From JADJPF01 sp964492845 (GTDB lineage: Bacteria; Acidobacteriota; Blastocatellia; Chloracidobacteriales; JADJPF01), in the NCBI GenBank assembly GCA_964492845.1, contig CAZBMZ010000006.1, positions 124,001-188,000 on the forward strand: a stretch of DNA of 64,000 nucleotides, given 5' to 3'. The notes beneath the pieces were generated by a model. It was not told where the DNA came from. It searched no databases and worked only from the letters and a program-made list of their open reading frames with translations. Below, one piece after another: positions 38,547-46,169 of this stretch; position 1 is the first letter of the stretch; the number at the start of each line of letters is the position of its first letter. The position numbers were made by a program, and so were the translations under genes.

Positions 38547-39140
38547 TTAAGCCCTATTGCCACTTTGACCAAGCATAACACCTGCCCCAATAATATGAGC
38601 AACTCTTAAAGGTTCAGGTAAATGGCTATGAGTAGAAGAAAGTTTTAAGATTATGGTTGTTTCTTCTAGAGAAAGACCTTTGAATTGACAAAAAAGATGA
38701 CCAATTTGATGAACTTGACCAGCCTTTTCTATGAGTTTTAACCTTTGCTGGCTATTTTCAAGATTAGTTAGAGCTTTTTCAATAGCAAGAAAATTTGGCT
38801 GTTTTCTCATAACTGCAATAACAGGTAAATTAGTTTCTTGGCAAAGAACTTCTATATCAACTAAATTAAAACCACCAAAAGTAATCCCATTAAGCAAAAT
38901 ACAATGAAGTTGAGGATAGAATTTTGACTGGCAAATCATAGAAATAAGCTTTTCTGTAGCATCAAAACCATCCTTATCAATATAAGTAGAAAGAAGTCCT
39001 TCTAAAAAATCGCCACCTCTAAAAACTGTGCCAAGCACCTTAACATGCCCAGAATGATTTTTAGAAAAAGGAGCATCATCAATACCCAAAAGTTTTGGTT
39101 GGAAAAGTCGGTTTTTAGAGAAAAGTTTTTGAATTTGCAA
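38547..39140 (-). CDS. DUF99 family protein (endonuclease V-related)
   Basis: 197 residues. GIDDAPF, TVFRGGDFLEG, LNGITFGGFNLVDI and VIAVMRKQPN match DUF99, a family related to endonuclease V that is common in archaea and sparse in bacteria. Nuclease activity is not established for the family. The gene sits 41 bases downstream of an RluA-type pseudouridine synthase on the same strand, so a shared role in RNA metabolism is possible. Confidence 0.78.
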   Translation of the reverse strand: MQIQKLFSKNRLFQPKLLGIDDAPFSKNHSGHVKVLGTVFRGGDFLEGLLSTYIDKDGFDATEKLISMICQSKFYPQLHCILLNGITFGGFNLVDIEVLCQETNLPVIAVMRKQPNFLAIEKALTNLENSQQRLKLIEKAGQVHQIGHLFCQFKGLSLEETTIILKLSSTHSHLPEPLRVAHIIGAGVMLGQSGNRA

Positions 39141-39181
39141 AATACTGCCTTTTATTATTAAGCTTTATTCCTATAAATAAA

Positions 39182-40039
39182 CTATTTAAGACGTTGAAAA
39201 ATTGATGGTAATGAGCTATGAAACTCTTGTAACTGTCCTGTTATTGGGTGATGAATGGCAAGATAATGGGCATGTAGTGCTAGCCGCTTTATTGGATTAT
39301 GCTGACTGCCTGCCGCTAGATCACCTATAATCGGACGACCAATAGCTGCAAGTTGAGTTCGGATCTGACCATGTCTACCTGTTTCAAGAGTAATTTCTAA
39401 TTCTGTATAGCGTCCCAAACGACGGCGCGTTAGATAATGAAGAATTGCTTCTTTACCTTCACCAGGCTGTTTAACAACATAAACTTTATGTTGGCTATTT
39501 TCTGCTAGAAAATGTTTAAGTGTGTCATGCTCGGCAGGCGGTTTTCCTTCAATAATTGCAATATAACGGCGTACTGCACTGCGGTTTTGGAACTGCTCTT
39601 GAAGTTTCTCTTTAGCGACTAAGTTACGAGCAAAGACTAATAACCCAGACGTTTCACGGTCTAGACGATGGACAATAAAGATGGACTTTTGCTTGGTTTG
39701 TTGCTCAAGCATATTGCCAAGCAAACGATATGCGGTTTGCTCGCGCTCGTTTTCTGTGGCAATGGTGAGTAATTTTGTTGGTTTATCAATAACAACTATA
39801 GCTTCATCAATATAAATAATAGGCAAAGGAGAAATAGAAGGTTGTGATGATAAGTTACCTTGCTTATGTCGCTCTACACGATCATTAGGCTGCAATATTA
39901 AGCCACCATTGCTTGTAGTTTTACCATTAATGCTTATCTGGCCTAAACGCAACCATTGTTTTATATCGTTATGGGAGCTATCTGGGAATTGCATCCGCAA
40001 CCATTGAGTAAGTGTTAGAGGGTTTTCCATGGGTTTCAT
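39182..40039 (-). CDS. RluA family pseudouridine synthase
   Basis: 285 residues. An N-terminal S4-like RNA-binding domain (about 10-60; LRLGQISINGKTT, PNDRVERH) precedes the catalytic domain with HRLDRETSG (124-132; Asp127 is the nucleophile). It isomerises uridine to pseudouridine in rRNA or tRNA; RluA, RluC and RluD targets cannot be told apart here. DUF99 lies downstream. Confidence 0.92.
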   Translation of the reverse strand: MKPMENPLTLTQWLRMQFPDSSHNDIKQWLRLGQISINGKTTSNGGLILQPNDRVERHKQGNLSSQPSISPLPIIYIDEAIVVIDKPTKLLTIATENEREQTAYRLLGNMLEQQTKQKSIFIVHRLDRETSGLLVFARNLVAKEKLQEQFQNRSAVRRYIAIIEGKPPAEHDTLKHFLAENSQHKVYVVKQPGEGKEAILHYLTRRRLGRYTELEITLETGRHGQIRTQLAAIGRPIIGDLAAGSQHNPIKRLALHAHYLAIHHPITGQLQEFHSSLPSIFQRLK

Positions 40040-40212
40040 AATTAGAATAAATTTTAATACAATAGTAAAAGTTGAAACTAGCCTGTTGCGATAATAACAA
40101 AATTTATCTAAACAATTAATAAATTGCAGTTTCCTGCCAAAAGTCAGAAAAAAATGTATTGCACTAATTTAAGATTTAGTGAAATAGTGAACATAAAAGG
40201 AAAATTTATAAA

Positions 40213-40707
40213 GTGGACACAATGAATCTAATCCAGGACTTATTCAAGCATATGAGTTGGGCTGATGCTCTTATGTGGCAATCTGTGCTTGAAACTCCAT
40301 CAGCAATACAAGATAGAACAATATTTGAGCAACTGCATCATATTCATCTTTGTCAACATGCTTGGTTGCTAATTTGGCAAGAAGAGGCTGTTGATCCTAA
40401 TGCTGGGGCAAGCTTTGACCTGTTTGCCCTCAAACAATGGGGAGAGACTTACCATAAAGATGTTATGAAATATCTTGCAAGTGTTCAAGAAGCAGATCTT
40501 GAGAGATTGATCAAAGTTCCTACTGTAGATGAAATACTTCATTTACCTTCTCTTAGAGAAACCTTTATACAAATTACAACCCACTCAACTTATCATCGTG
40601 GGCAGCTTATTAAATATCTTCGCTCTATAGGCGGGGGTCCCTCACAAACAGATTTTATTAAATGGGTTTTCTTGGGTAAACCTATCGCTAATTGGTCTTC
40701 TGGCTAA
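40213..40707 (+). CDS. DinB family protein
   Basis: 164 residues of the four-helix DinB fold, with the metal-binding histidine pattern (QLHHIHLCQHAWL near 40; THSTYHRGQL near 134). The family includes thiol transferases and hydrolases; the substrate is unknown. The start is either GTG at 40213 or ATG at 40222. A weak AAGG-type run lies closer to the GTG. Confidence 0.85.
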   Translation: MDTMNLIQDLFKHMSWADALMWQSVLETPSAIQDRTIFEQLHHIHLCQHAWLLIWQEEAVDPNAGASFDLFALKQWGETYHKDVMKYLASVQEADLERLIKVPTVDEILHLPSLRETFIQITTHSTYHRGQLIKYLRSIGGGPSQTDFIKWVFLGKPIANWSSG

Positions 40708-40780
40708 TTTTATTTTCATTTGTTTTAGTCTCATTACTTTATATCTATTAATTTTTTTTGCTATTTCCAAACAATGTTAA

Positions 40781-41317
40781 TTAACAAAGCAATGCTGCAC
40801 AGTAAACCCTAACAAGCTTATTTTCTTTAAAATAGAAATTAGTAAAAGTAGCATCATCATTATTAACATAGCCAAGTTGATGTTCTCCATTTTCGTCATT
40901 CTCATTGTTAAAAGGTGTTGCAAGTTGTTCTTTTATAGCATTAAGATCCATTCCAAGTTTAACTCCTCGAGATATCTTCCATTTTGCAGATGTTACTTCA
41001 ATTGAAATAACATGGAACGGCTGTTCTTCAAATTCCTTAAACAAAACGACAATTAAACCTTTATAGTTAAATTTCTTTTCTGTAGAAGGCGAAGCACAGC
41101 CAATGTCCTTATTTTCCTTAGTTGTTACTTTTATAGGTTTTCCAAGTTTTTTATAAACTTGATCAATATTACTACCAAGTTTAATAGAGTTTACTTCTAG
41201 ATCTAATTCTTCTTTCTGTTCCTGCAAAGAAGCAGCCATTGTAAAAGTGCTATTAATGGAGTTAAAAGGGTAAAAGATAGGATAGAAAAGTAGAAGAATG
41301 ATTAAAAGTTTTTTCAT
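40781..41317 (-). CDS. Secreted SmpA/OmlA-like protein of unknown function
   Basis: 178 residues from the ATG at 41317, which gives a proper signal peptide (MKKLLIILLLFYPIFYPF). An upstream ATG at 41338 would add seven residues before it. The mature part has two motifs like those of small outer-membrane assembly proteins (KLGSNIDQVYKKLGKP and KLGMDLNAIKEQL), suggesting a repeated SmpA/BLIP-like fold. Partners are unknown. Confidence 0.6.
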   Translation of the reverse strand: MKKLLIILLLFYPIFYPFNSINSTFTMAASLQEQKEELDLEVNSIKLGSNIDQVYKKLGKPIKVTTKENKDIGCASPSTEKKFNYKGLIVVLFKEFEEQPFHVISIEVTSAKWKISRGVKLGMDLNAIKEQLATPFNNENDENGEHQLGYVNNDDATFTNFYFKENKLVRVYCAALLC

Positions 41318-41603
41318 AATTATAGGTAATCCTTCCATAAATAAAGCTGATAGAATAAAGCTAATTATAGTAGTTAAATTGTTTTAGGCCAGTTCTTTTA
41401 TATTCTTCTAAAACTTCTATTATCAAAAGCTTCTAACAACCAATGTAAAATATTTTAACAGCACCATAAAGTAAGCAAATATCATTTGCTTATGGTTTAA
41501 TTGGGATTTATATGTATTATGTGTTGAAGAGTTAACATAAATAATGAGTTAAAACAAAATATATAAACAAAAGAATTAATAAAATAATCAAGGAAAATTA
41601 GTT

Positions 41604-42215
41604 ATGATAAAAAAGTGTTTATTTTGGTTATTGTTGATAACAATAATGGTTTGTGAAGTTTATGGTCAACAACAAGAAGAATTTAGATTTGTGGCTCCTA
41701 AAGATTGGAGAAGTGAAAGAATAGATTTTCCTCTAGGTTTTGCCCCTAAAATAAATTATGAAGGTTTTGAAGAATTACGATTTGCTCCAGGGATGTTTGC
41801 CCCTAAATCAGACAGTTATTTTACATACACATTTTTTTGGTGGATAAAAAAGCAAAATATAACACCACAACAATTAGAGAAAGATTTAGTTGATTATTTT
41901 CAAGGTTTAACTTCTGCGGTTGGTAAGTCAAAGGGACAAGACTATGATCTTTCTAAGGTAAAAGCTAAAGTAACACCACTAACAGAAAATAAAACAAAAC
42001 TTCCATATAAAACTAAGAATTATCAAGCAGTTGTTGAGACTTATGATGCTTTTGCAAGTAAAAATTTATTAACATTAAATATGGAAATAACAATTTTTAA
42101 TTGTGAAACTGCTAAACGAACTGTAAGTTTTTTTTGCGTTTCTCCCAAATCAAGAAATGAAGCTATTTGGAAGCAAATGCAAGAAATTAGAGATTCATTT
42201 AATTGTAATAAATAA
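41604..42215 (+). CDS. Secreted protein of unknown function
   Basis: 203 residues with a signal peptide (MIKKCLFWLLLITIMVCEVY, cleavage near GQQ). The mature protein is rich in aromatic residues (FAPKINYEGFEELRFAPGMF) with no recognised domain. It is followed 28 bases later by the GMC oxidoreductase on the same strand and may be cotranscribed. Confidence 0.6.
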   Translation: MIKKCLFWLLLITIMVCEVYGQQQEEFRFVAPKDWRSERIDFPLGFAPKINYEGFEELRFAPGMFAPKSDSYFTYTFFWWIKKQNITPQQLEKDLVDYFQGLTSAVGKSKGQDYDLSKVKAKVTPLTENKTKLPYKTKNYQAVVETYDAFASKNLLTLNMEITIFNCETAKRTVSFFCVSPKSRNEAIWKQMQEIRDSFNCNK

Positions 42216-42243
42216 ATTTATTATTTAACTAAAGGAGTAAACT

Positions 42244-43821
42244 GTGCAAAAAGAAACTAGTTTTGATTACATTATTATAGGTGCAGGTTCAGCCGGATGT
42301 GTTTTAGCCAATAGATTAACAGAAGATCCAACCGTAAAAGTTTTGCTCCTAGAAGCAGGTGCAGCAGATGAACAAATGGAAATCCATATTCCATTAGCAT
42401 TTTCAAAATTGTTTTTAAGTAATTATGATTGGGCCTATTACACAGAGCCACAATCACAACTTAATAATAGACGGTTATATTGGCCTAGAGGAAAAGTTTT
42501 AGGTGGATCAAGTTCTCTTAATGCAATGATTTATATTCGTGGTAATAAAGAAGATTATAACAACTGGCAAAACCTAGGAAATGATGGCTGGTCGTATGAA
42601 AAACTATTGCCATATTTTAGAAAAAGCGAACATCAAGAACGTGGAGAATCAACTTTTCATGGTGTAGGTGGGTCGTTAAACATTGCTGATCTGCGTTGTG
42701 CTAATCCATTATCACAAATATTTGTAAAAGCAACAAATGAACTAAATTTACCTCAAAATAGCGATTTTAATGCAGAACAACAAGAAGGATTTGGACTTTA
42801 CCAAGTTACTCAAAAGGATGGAAAACGCTGTAGCGCGGCAGTAGCCTTTTTACACCCAATACTTTCTAGGACTAACTTAACTGTAAAAACAGGTGCAATA
42901 GTTAGAAAATTAAATATATCAAACAAAAGAGTGACATCCGTTAGTTTTATTGAAAATGGCAAAGAAGAAACTGTGCAGGCAGATAGGGAAGTAATTTTAT
43001 CTGGAGGAGCAATAAATTCTCCTCAACTGCTTATGTTATCGGGGATTGGCCCAGCAGATGAGTTAAAAAACTCAAATATAGATGTAGTAGTTGATTTACC
43101 AGGTGTAGGAAAAAATCTACAAGATCATTTATTTATGGCAGTTAGTTATTCTTGTCTTAAGCCAATATCATTAGCAGAGGCAGAAACAGAAGAAAATGTA
43201 GGAAAATTTATTCAAGCCGGCCAAGGCCCATTAACCTCAAATGTTGGAGAAGCAGGAGGATTTATTAAAACAGATTCAAAATTAACTTCGCCAAACCTAC
43301 AATATCACTTTGCACCACTTTATTATATTAATCATGGTTTTACAGCCCCAAAAGGACATGGATTTACAATCGGGCCAACATTGCTTAAACCAAAAAGTGT
43401 AGGTTATATAAAACTTAACCCTGTAGATCCTTATCAATCACCAATAATAGAACCTAATTATTTAGCAGAAAAAGAAGACCTAGACACTTTGGTTTATGGA
43501 GTAAAACTAGCTCAAGAAATCGCATCAACAAAAGCATTTGAAAATTATAAAGGTGATTTTTATGGCTCTAAATTTAGTAGTGATAAAGATATTGCTGAAT
43601 TTATTCGCAACACTGTAGAAACTTTATATCATCCAGTAGGAACCTGTAAAATGGGCAAAGATGGAATGTCTGTAGTAGATTCAAACTTAAAAGTATATGG
43701 AATAGAAAATTTACGAGTAATAGATGGCTCAATTATGCCAGAAATCGTTGCAGGTAACACTAATGCCCCAATTATTATGATTGCAGAAAAAGCAGCAGAT
43801 TTGATTAAACAAAGTTTATAA
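42244..43821 (+). CDS. GMC family FAD-dependent oxidoreductase (choline dehydrogenase-like)
   Basis: 525 residues starting with GTG after AAAGGAG. The N-terminal Rossmann motif IIGAGSAGCVLANRL (11-25) binds FAD. GKVLGGSSSLNAMIYIRG and LSGGAINSPQLLMLSGIGP are GMC signatures. The active-site His463 lies in YHPVGTCKMG. The family oxidises alcohols (choline, glucose, aryl or alkyl alcohols); BetA is the nearest well-known member, but no betaine genes are nearby. No signal peptide. Confidence 0.92.
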   Translation: MQKETSFDYIIIGAGSAGCVLANRLTEDPTVKVLLLEAGAADEQMEIHIPLAFSKLFLSNYDWAYYTEPQSQLNNRRLYWPRGKVLGGSSSLNAMIYIRGNKEDYNNWQNLGNDGWSYEKLLPYFRKSEHQERGESTFHGVGGSLNIADLRCANPLSQIFVKATNELNLPQNSDFNAEQQEGFGLYQVTQKDGKRCSAAVAFLHPILSRTNLTVKTGAIVRKLNISNKRVTSVSFIENGKEETVQADREVILSGGAINSPQLLMLSGIGPADELKNSNIDVVVDLPGVGKNLQDHLFMAVSYSCLKPISLAEAETEENVGKFIQAGQGPLTSNVGEAGGFIKTDSKLTSPNLQYHFAPLYYINHGFTAPKGHGFTIGPTLLKPKSVGYIKLNPVDPYQSPIIEPNYLAEKEDLDTLVYGVKLAQEIASTKAFENYKGDFYGSKFSSDKDIAEFIRNTVETLYHPVGTCKMGKDGMSVVDSNLKVYGIENLRVIDGSIMPEIVAGNTNAPIIMIAEKAADLIKQSL

Positions 43822-43840
43822 AAAACTTCAAAAATATACA

Positions 43841-43883
43841 AAAAAGTATAACCAAAATTAGCCAATTATTGGTTATACTTTTT
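43841..43883. terminator. Bidirectional terminator, GMC oxidoreductase / YggT-like gene
   Basis: Perfect 15-bp inverted repeat: 43841-43855 and 43869-43883, with a 13-base loop. The stem runs from AAAAAGTATAACCAA to its complement, so each strand ends in a T run. Confidence 0.85.
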
Positions 43884-43914
43884 ATTTTTAGCCCAGCTAA
43901 CAGTTAGTATTTAT

Positions 43915-44430
43915 TTAAACAACAGCCTTTTTATTAAGTAGTAGCTTAAAAAGACCTTTGATTGCTAAATGAAACAACCAATAAACAATTATTGCTACAA
44001 TAAATGAAAGCATTAATTGAAATGAACCAAGAGAAATATTTGGCATAAGTCCATTAAAAGGAGCTACTAAAGGAGCAGAAATAATATCTAAAAACTGCTT
44101 AAATTTATTAGCGTCTCTTGCTCCAAATAGCTCTAACATTATCTCTAAACCGATAATTCCATAAAAAATATAAAAGATATAATCTACAACTTGGGAGATA
44201 CGCGATAAAGTTTTAAACCAGATAATTTTTGATTCACCTTCAGTAATTTCTTTAATTGCTTTATCTTTTAATTTATCTGCTAAATTCTGTACTTCTATAA
44301 TATCACTAGCCTTTAAATATCCTGCATTACGCGCTATTTCAGCATTAATACCATTTCGCACCATATCTTTAATGTTTACTTGTTCTGTCATTTGCTCAAT
44401 ATCATTATTAATAATTCTATTGCTAGTCAT
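43915..44430 (-). CDS. YggT-like membrane protein
   Basis: 171 residues from the ATG at 44430, nine bases after GGAGGAG. A longer frame from TTG at 44448 would begin on the Shine-Dalgarno. A soluble charged N-terminal region (about 1-95) is followed by two membrane segments (VVDYIFYIFYGIIGLEIML, LMLSFIVAIIVYWLFHLAI) with the YggT-like LELFGA...FLDIISAPLVAPFNG block between them. The role in bacteria is unclear, perhaps in cell division or osmotic response. Confidence 0.7.
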   Translation of the reverse strand: MTSNRIINNDIEQMTEQVNIKDMVRNGINAEIARNAGYLKASDIIEVQNLADKLKDKAIKEITEGESKIIWFKTLSRISQVVDYIFYIFYGIIGLEIMLELFGARDANKFKQFLDIISAPLVAPFNGLMPNISLGSFQLMLSFIVAIIVYWLFHLAIKGLFKLLLNKKAVV

Positions 44431-44702
44431 AATATTAATCTCCTCCAATACTTATTTATTTATATGCTACTTATTTAACAAAAACCGTGCCAGAAAAGCC
44501 TATAAATATAAGCCTTGAGTTTACAAATATTTACAGTTAGATATAAAATTTCTTTAATATAAGCTATTAATTAAATGTATGGTTTTAATACACGCTGGCT
44601 AGAATTGATACAAAATTGGTTTTAGCTAGAAAAATTTGCTTTTGGAAAAAGCTATTTTGTATTAAATTAGCTGCATTGACTGAAAAAATTTAGGAGCTAG
44701 TT

Positions 44703-44723
44703 ATGCGATATCCTCCCTGGTAA
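44703..44723 (+). CDS. Leader peptide MRYPPW
   Basis: Six-codon ORF ATG CGA TAT CCT CCC TGG TAA. TAGGAG lies six bases upstream, a better site than many full genes here have. The two consecutive prolines before Trp and stop suit ribosome pausing. It is too short for homology. Its position 138 bases before the MFS start, ahead of a sequestering hairpin, suggests a regulatory uORF. Confidence 0.5.
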   Translation: MRYPPW

Positions 44724-44794
44724 CTATTAAACTGATTATTAACGACTACTCACCTGTTATTGTGCCGATATTGGTTTGCTTTGGCACGTTCACA

Positions 44795-44858
44795 GATTCC
44801 TTTTTTAAATTTTCTTTAATTTTCCCACTCAAAAGAAAATTTTTATCAAAAAGGAATC
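44795..44858 (+). promoter_or_regulatory. Hairpin sequestering the MFS ribosome-binding site
   Basis: GATTCCTTTTT (44795-44805) pairs with AAAAAGGAATC (44848-44858), and AAATTTTCTTT (44807-44817) pairs perfectly with AAAGAAAATTT (44832-44842), giving 22 base pairs. The AAGGA at 44851-44855 is the only ribosome-binding site for the ATG at 44862, so it is hidden when the stem forms. No T run follows, so this is not a terminator. Confidence 0.7.
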
Positions 44859-44861
44859 CTT

Positions 44862-46058
44862 ATGGAAAAACATACTACTGTTTTAAGTTACTCTACAAAG
44901 CTTTTAACGGCTTTTATCTTTACCCTTTTATCAATTGAATTTTTGGATGAACTAGTCTTTGGCACTCGTGAAGCTGTTTGGCCCTTAGTGCGTGGTGAGC
45001 TAAATCTTTCCTATGTTCAGATAGGAATATTACTTAGCATACCTAATTTAACGGCAAGTTTTCTTGAGCCTATCATAGGAATATTGGCTGATAGCTGGAA
45101 CCGACGAACCTTAGTTCTAGCTGGTGCTGTAGGCTTTACTTTGTCACTACTATTTATTGCTGTAGCTAATAGTTTTTGGCTACTGCTGCTAGCTTTTATA
45201 TTGATTGCTCCAAGTTCAGGTGCTTTTGTTAGCTTATCACAAGCTACATTAATGGATCTTGAGCCTGATAAAGTAGAACAAAATATGTCTAAATGGGCTT
45301 TTGCTGGCTCATTAGGAATAGTTTTAGGTACATTTTTAGTTGCTACTACAACCACATTTATAAATTGGCGTTGGTTGTTTGTTGCTATGACATCAATCAG
45401 CATACTTTTAACTGTAATAGCTTGGCGGTTTAACTTTCCAACCACAGAAATAGAAAAATCTGAAAATATTTGGGTAAGTTTTAAGCTAGGCATAAGTCGG
45501 GCGATTAATTCAGCTAAAGAACCTAAAGTTTTTCGTTGGATAGTTTTATTATTTTTTTCTGACTTTATGTTAGATATTTTGCATGGGTTTTTAGCACTTT
45601 ATTTTGTTGATGTTGCAAAAACAACAACAAATAAAGCCGCTTTTGCTGTGCTGGTTTGGACATTAATAGGACTGCCAGGAGACTTTTTTCTGATTTTGCT
45701 ATTAAAAAGATTTTCTGGTCTAGCTTACTTAAAAGTTAGTGCCTTAGTTGTATTAATATTATTTCCAGCATTTTTACTAGTTCCAAGTGTTGCTATTAAA
45801 TTAGTTATACTTGGGTTATTAGGTATTTTTAATGCTGGATGGTATGCAATTCTAAAAGCACAACTTTATCAAAGTATGCCGGGCCAAAGTGGTACTGTGA
45901 TGGCTTTTGGAAGCTTATTATCGCTAATACAATGTTTTATTCCTCTTGCTTTAGGATTTATTGCTGAAATATTTGGACTATCAATAGCAATGTGGTTTTT
46001 GCTACTTGGCCCACTAGCTTTGATTGTAGGACTGTTTAGCTACAAGGTAGAAAAATAG
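44862..46058 (+). CDS. MFS transporter (drug-exporter-like)
   Basis: 398 residues with about twelve transmembrane helices. The loop after helix 2 (GILADSWNRRTLVLAG) matches the MFS motif A region. It looks like the small-molecule/proton antiporters of the fosmidomycin-resistance type, but the substrate is unknown. Expression probably depends on the leader at 44692-44858: the AAGGA seven bases before the ATG lies inside a 22-bp stem. No regulator gene is adjacent. Confidence 0.85.
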   Translation: MEKHTTVLSYSTKLLTAFIFTLLSIEFLDELVFGTREAVWPLVRGELNLSYVQIGILLSIPNLTASFLEPIIGILADSWNRRTLVLAGAVGFTLSLLFIAVANSFWLLLLAFILIAPSSGAFVSLSQATLMDLEPDKVEQNMSKWAFAGSLGIVLGTFLVATTTTFINWRWLFVAMTSISILLTVIAWRFNFPTTEIEKSENIWVSFKLGISRAINSAKEPKVFRWIVLLFFSDFMLDILHGFLALYFVDVAKTTTNKAAFAVLVWTLIGLPGDFFLILLLKRFSGLAYLKVSALVVLILFPAFLLVPSVAIKLVILGLLGIFNAGWYAILKAQLYQSMPGQSGTVMAFGSLLSLIQCFIPLALGFIAEIFGLSIAMWFLLLGPLALIVGLFSYKVEK

Positions 46059-46099
46059 CTTTTTTTTTAATGCTAAACATTAGCTAAACACTAAATAAA

Positions 46100-46130
46100 A
46101 TTGGCTCTTGAACTGTTTTCAAGAGCCAAT
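46100..46130 (-). terminator. Terminator of NHL-repeat gene
   Basis: ATTGGCTCTTGAA (46100-46112) pairs perfectly with TTCAAGAGCCAAT (46118-46130). On the minus strand a TTTTATTTAG tract follows, so it mainly serves the NHL-repeat gene. Confidence 0.75.
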
Positions 46131-46169
46131 CCTTATCTACATCAAATTTAAAGGGTGCAATTTAGGAAG

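Larger units (their letters stand above)
44431..44861 (+). promoter_or_regulatory. Long structured leader of the MFS exporter gene
   Basis: 431-bp gap between divergent genes. Its right part, from 44692, looks like a translational-attenuation leader: a Shine-Dalgarno (TAGGAG), a six-codon ORF at 44703-44723, a small GTGCC/GGCAC stem (44762-44766, 44783-44787), and a long hairpin (44795-44858) that includes the exporter ribosome-binding site. The left part has no supported feature. Confidence 0.6.

Noticed and set aside
44431..44448. TTG start for the YggT-like gene
   Set aside because: The TTG is the beginning of TTGGAGGAG, the Shine-Dalgarno for the ATG at 44430.
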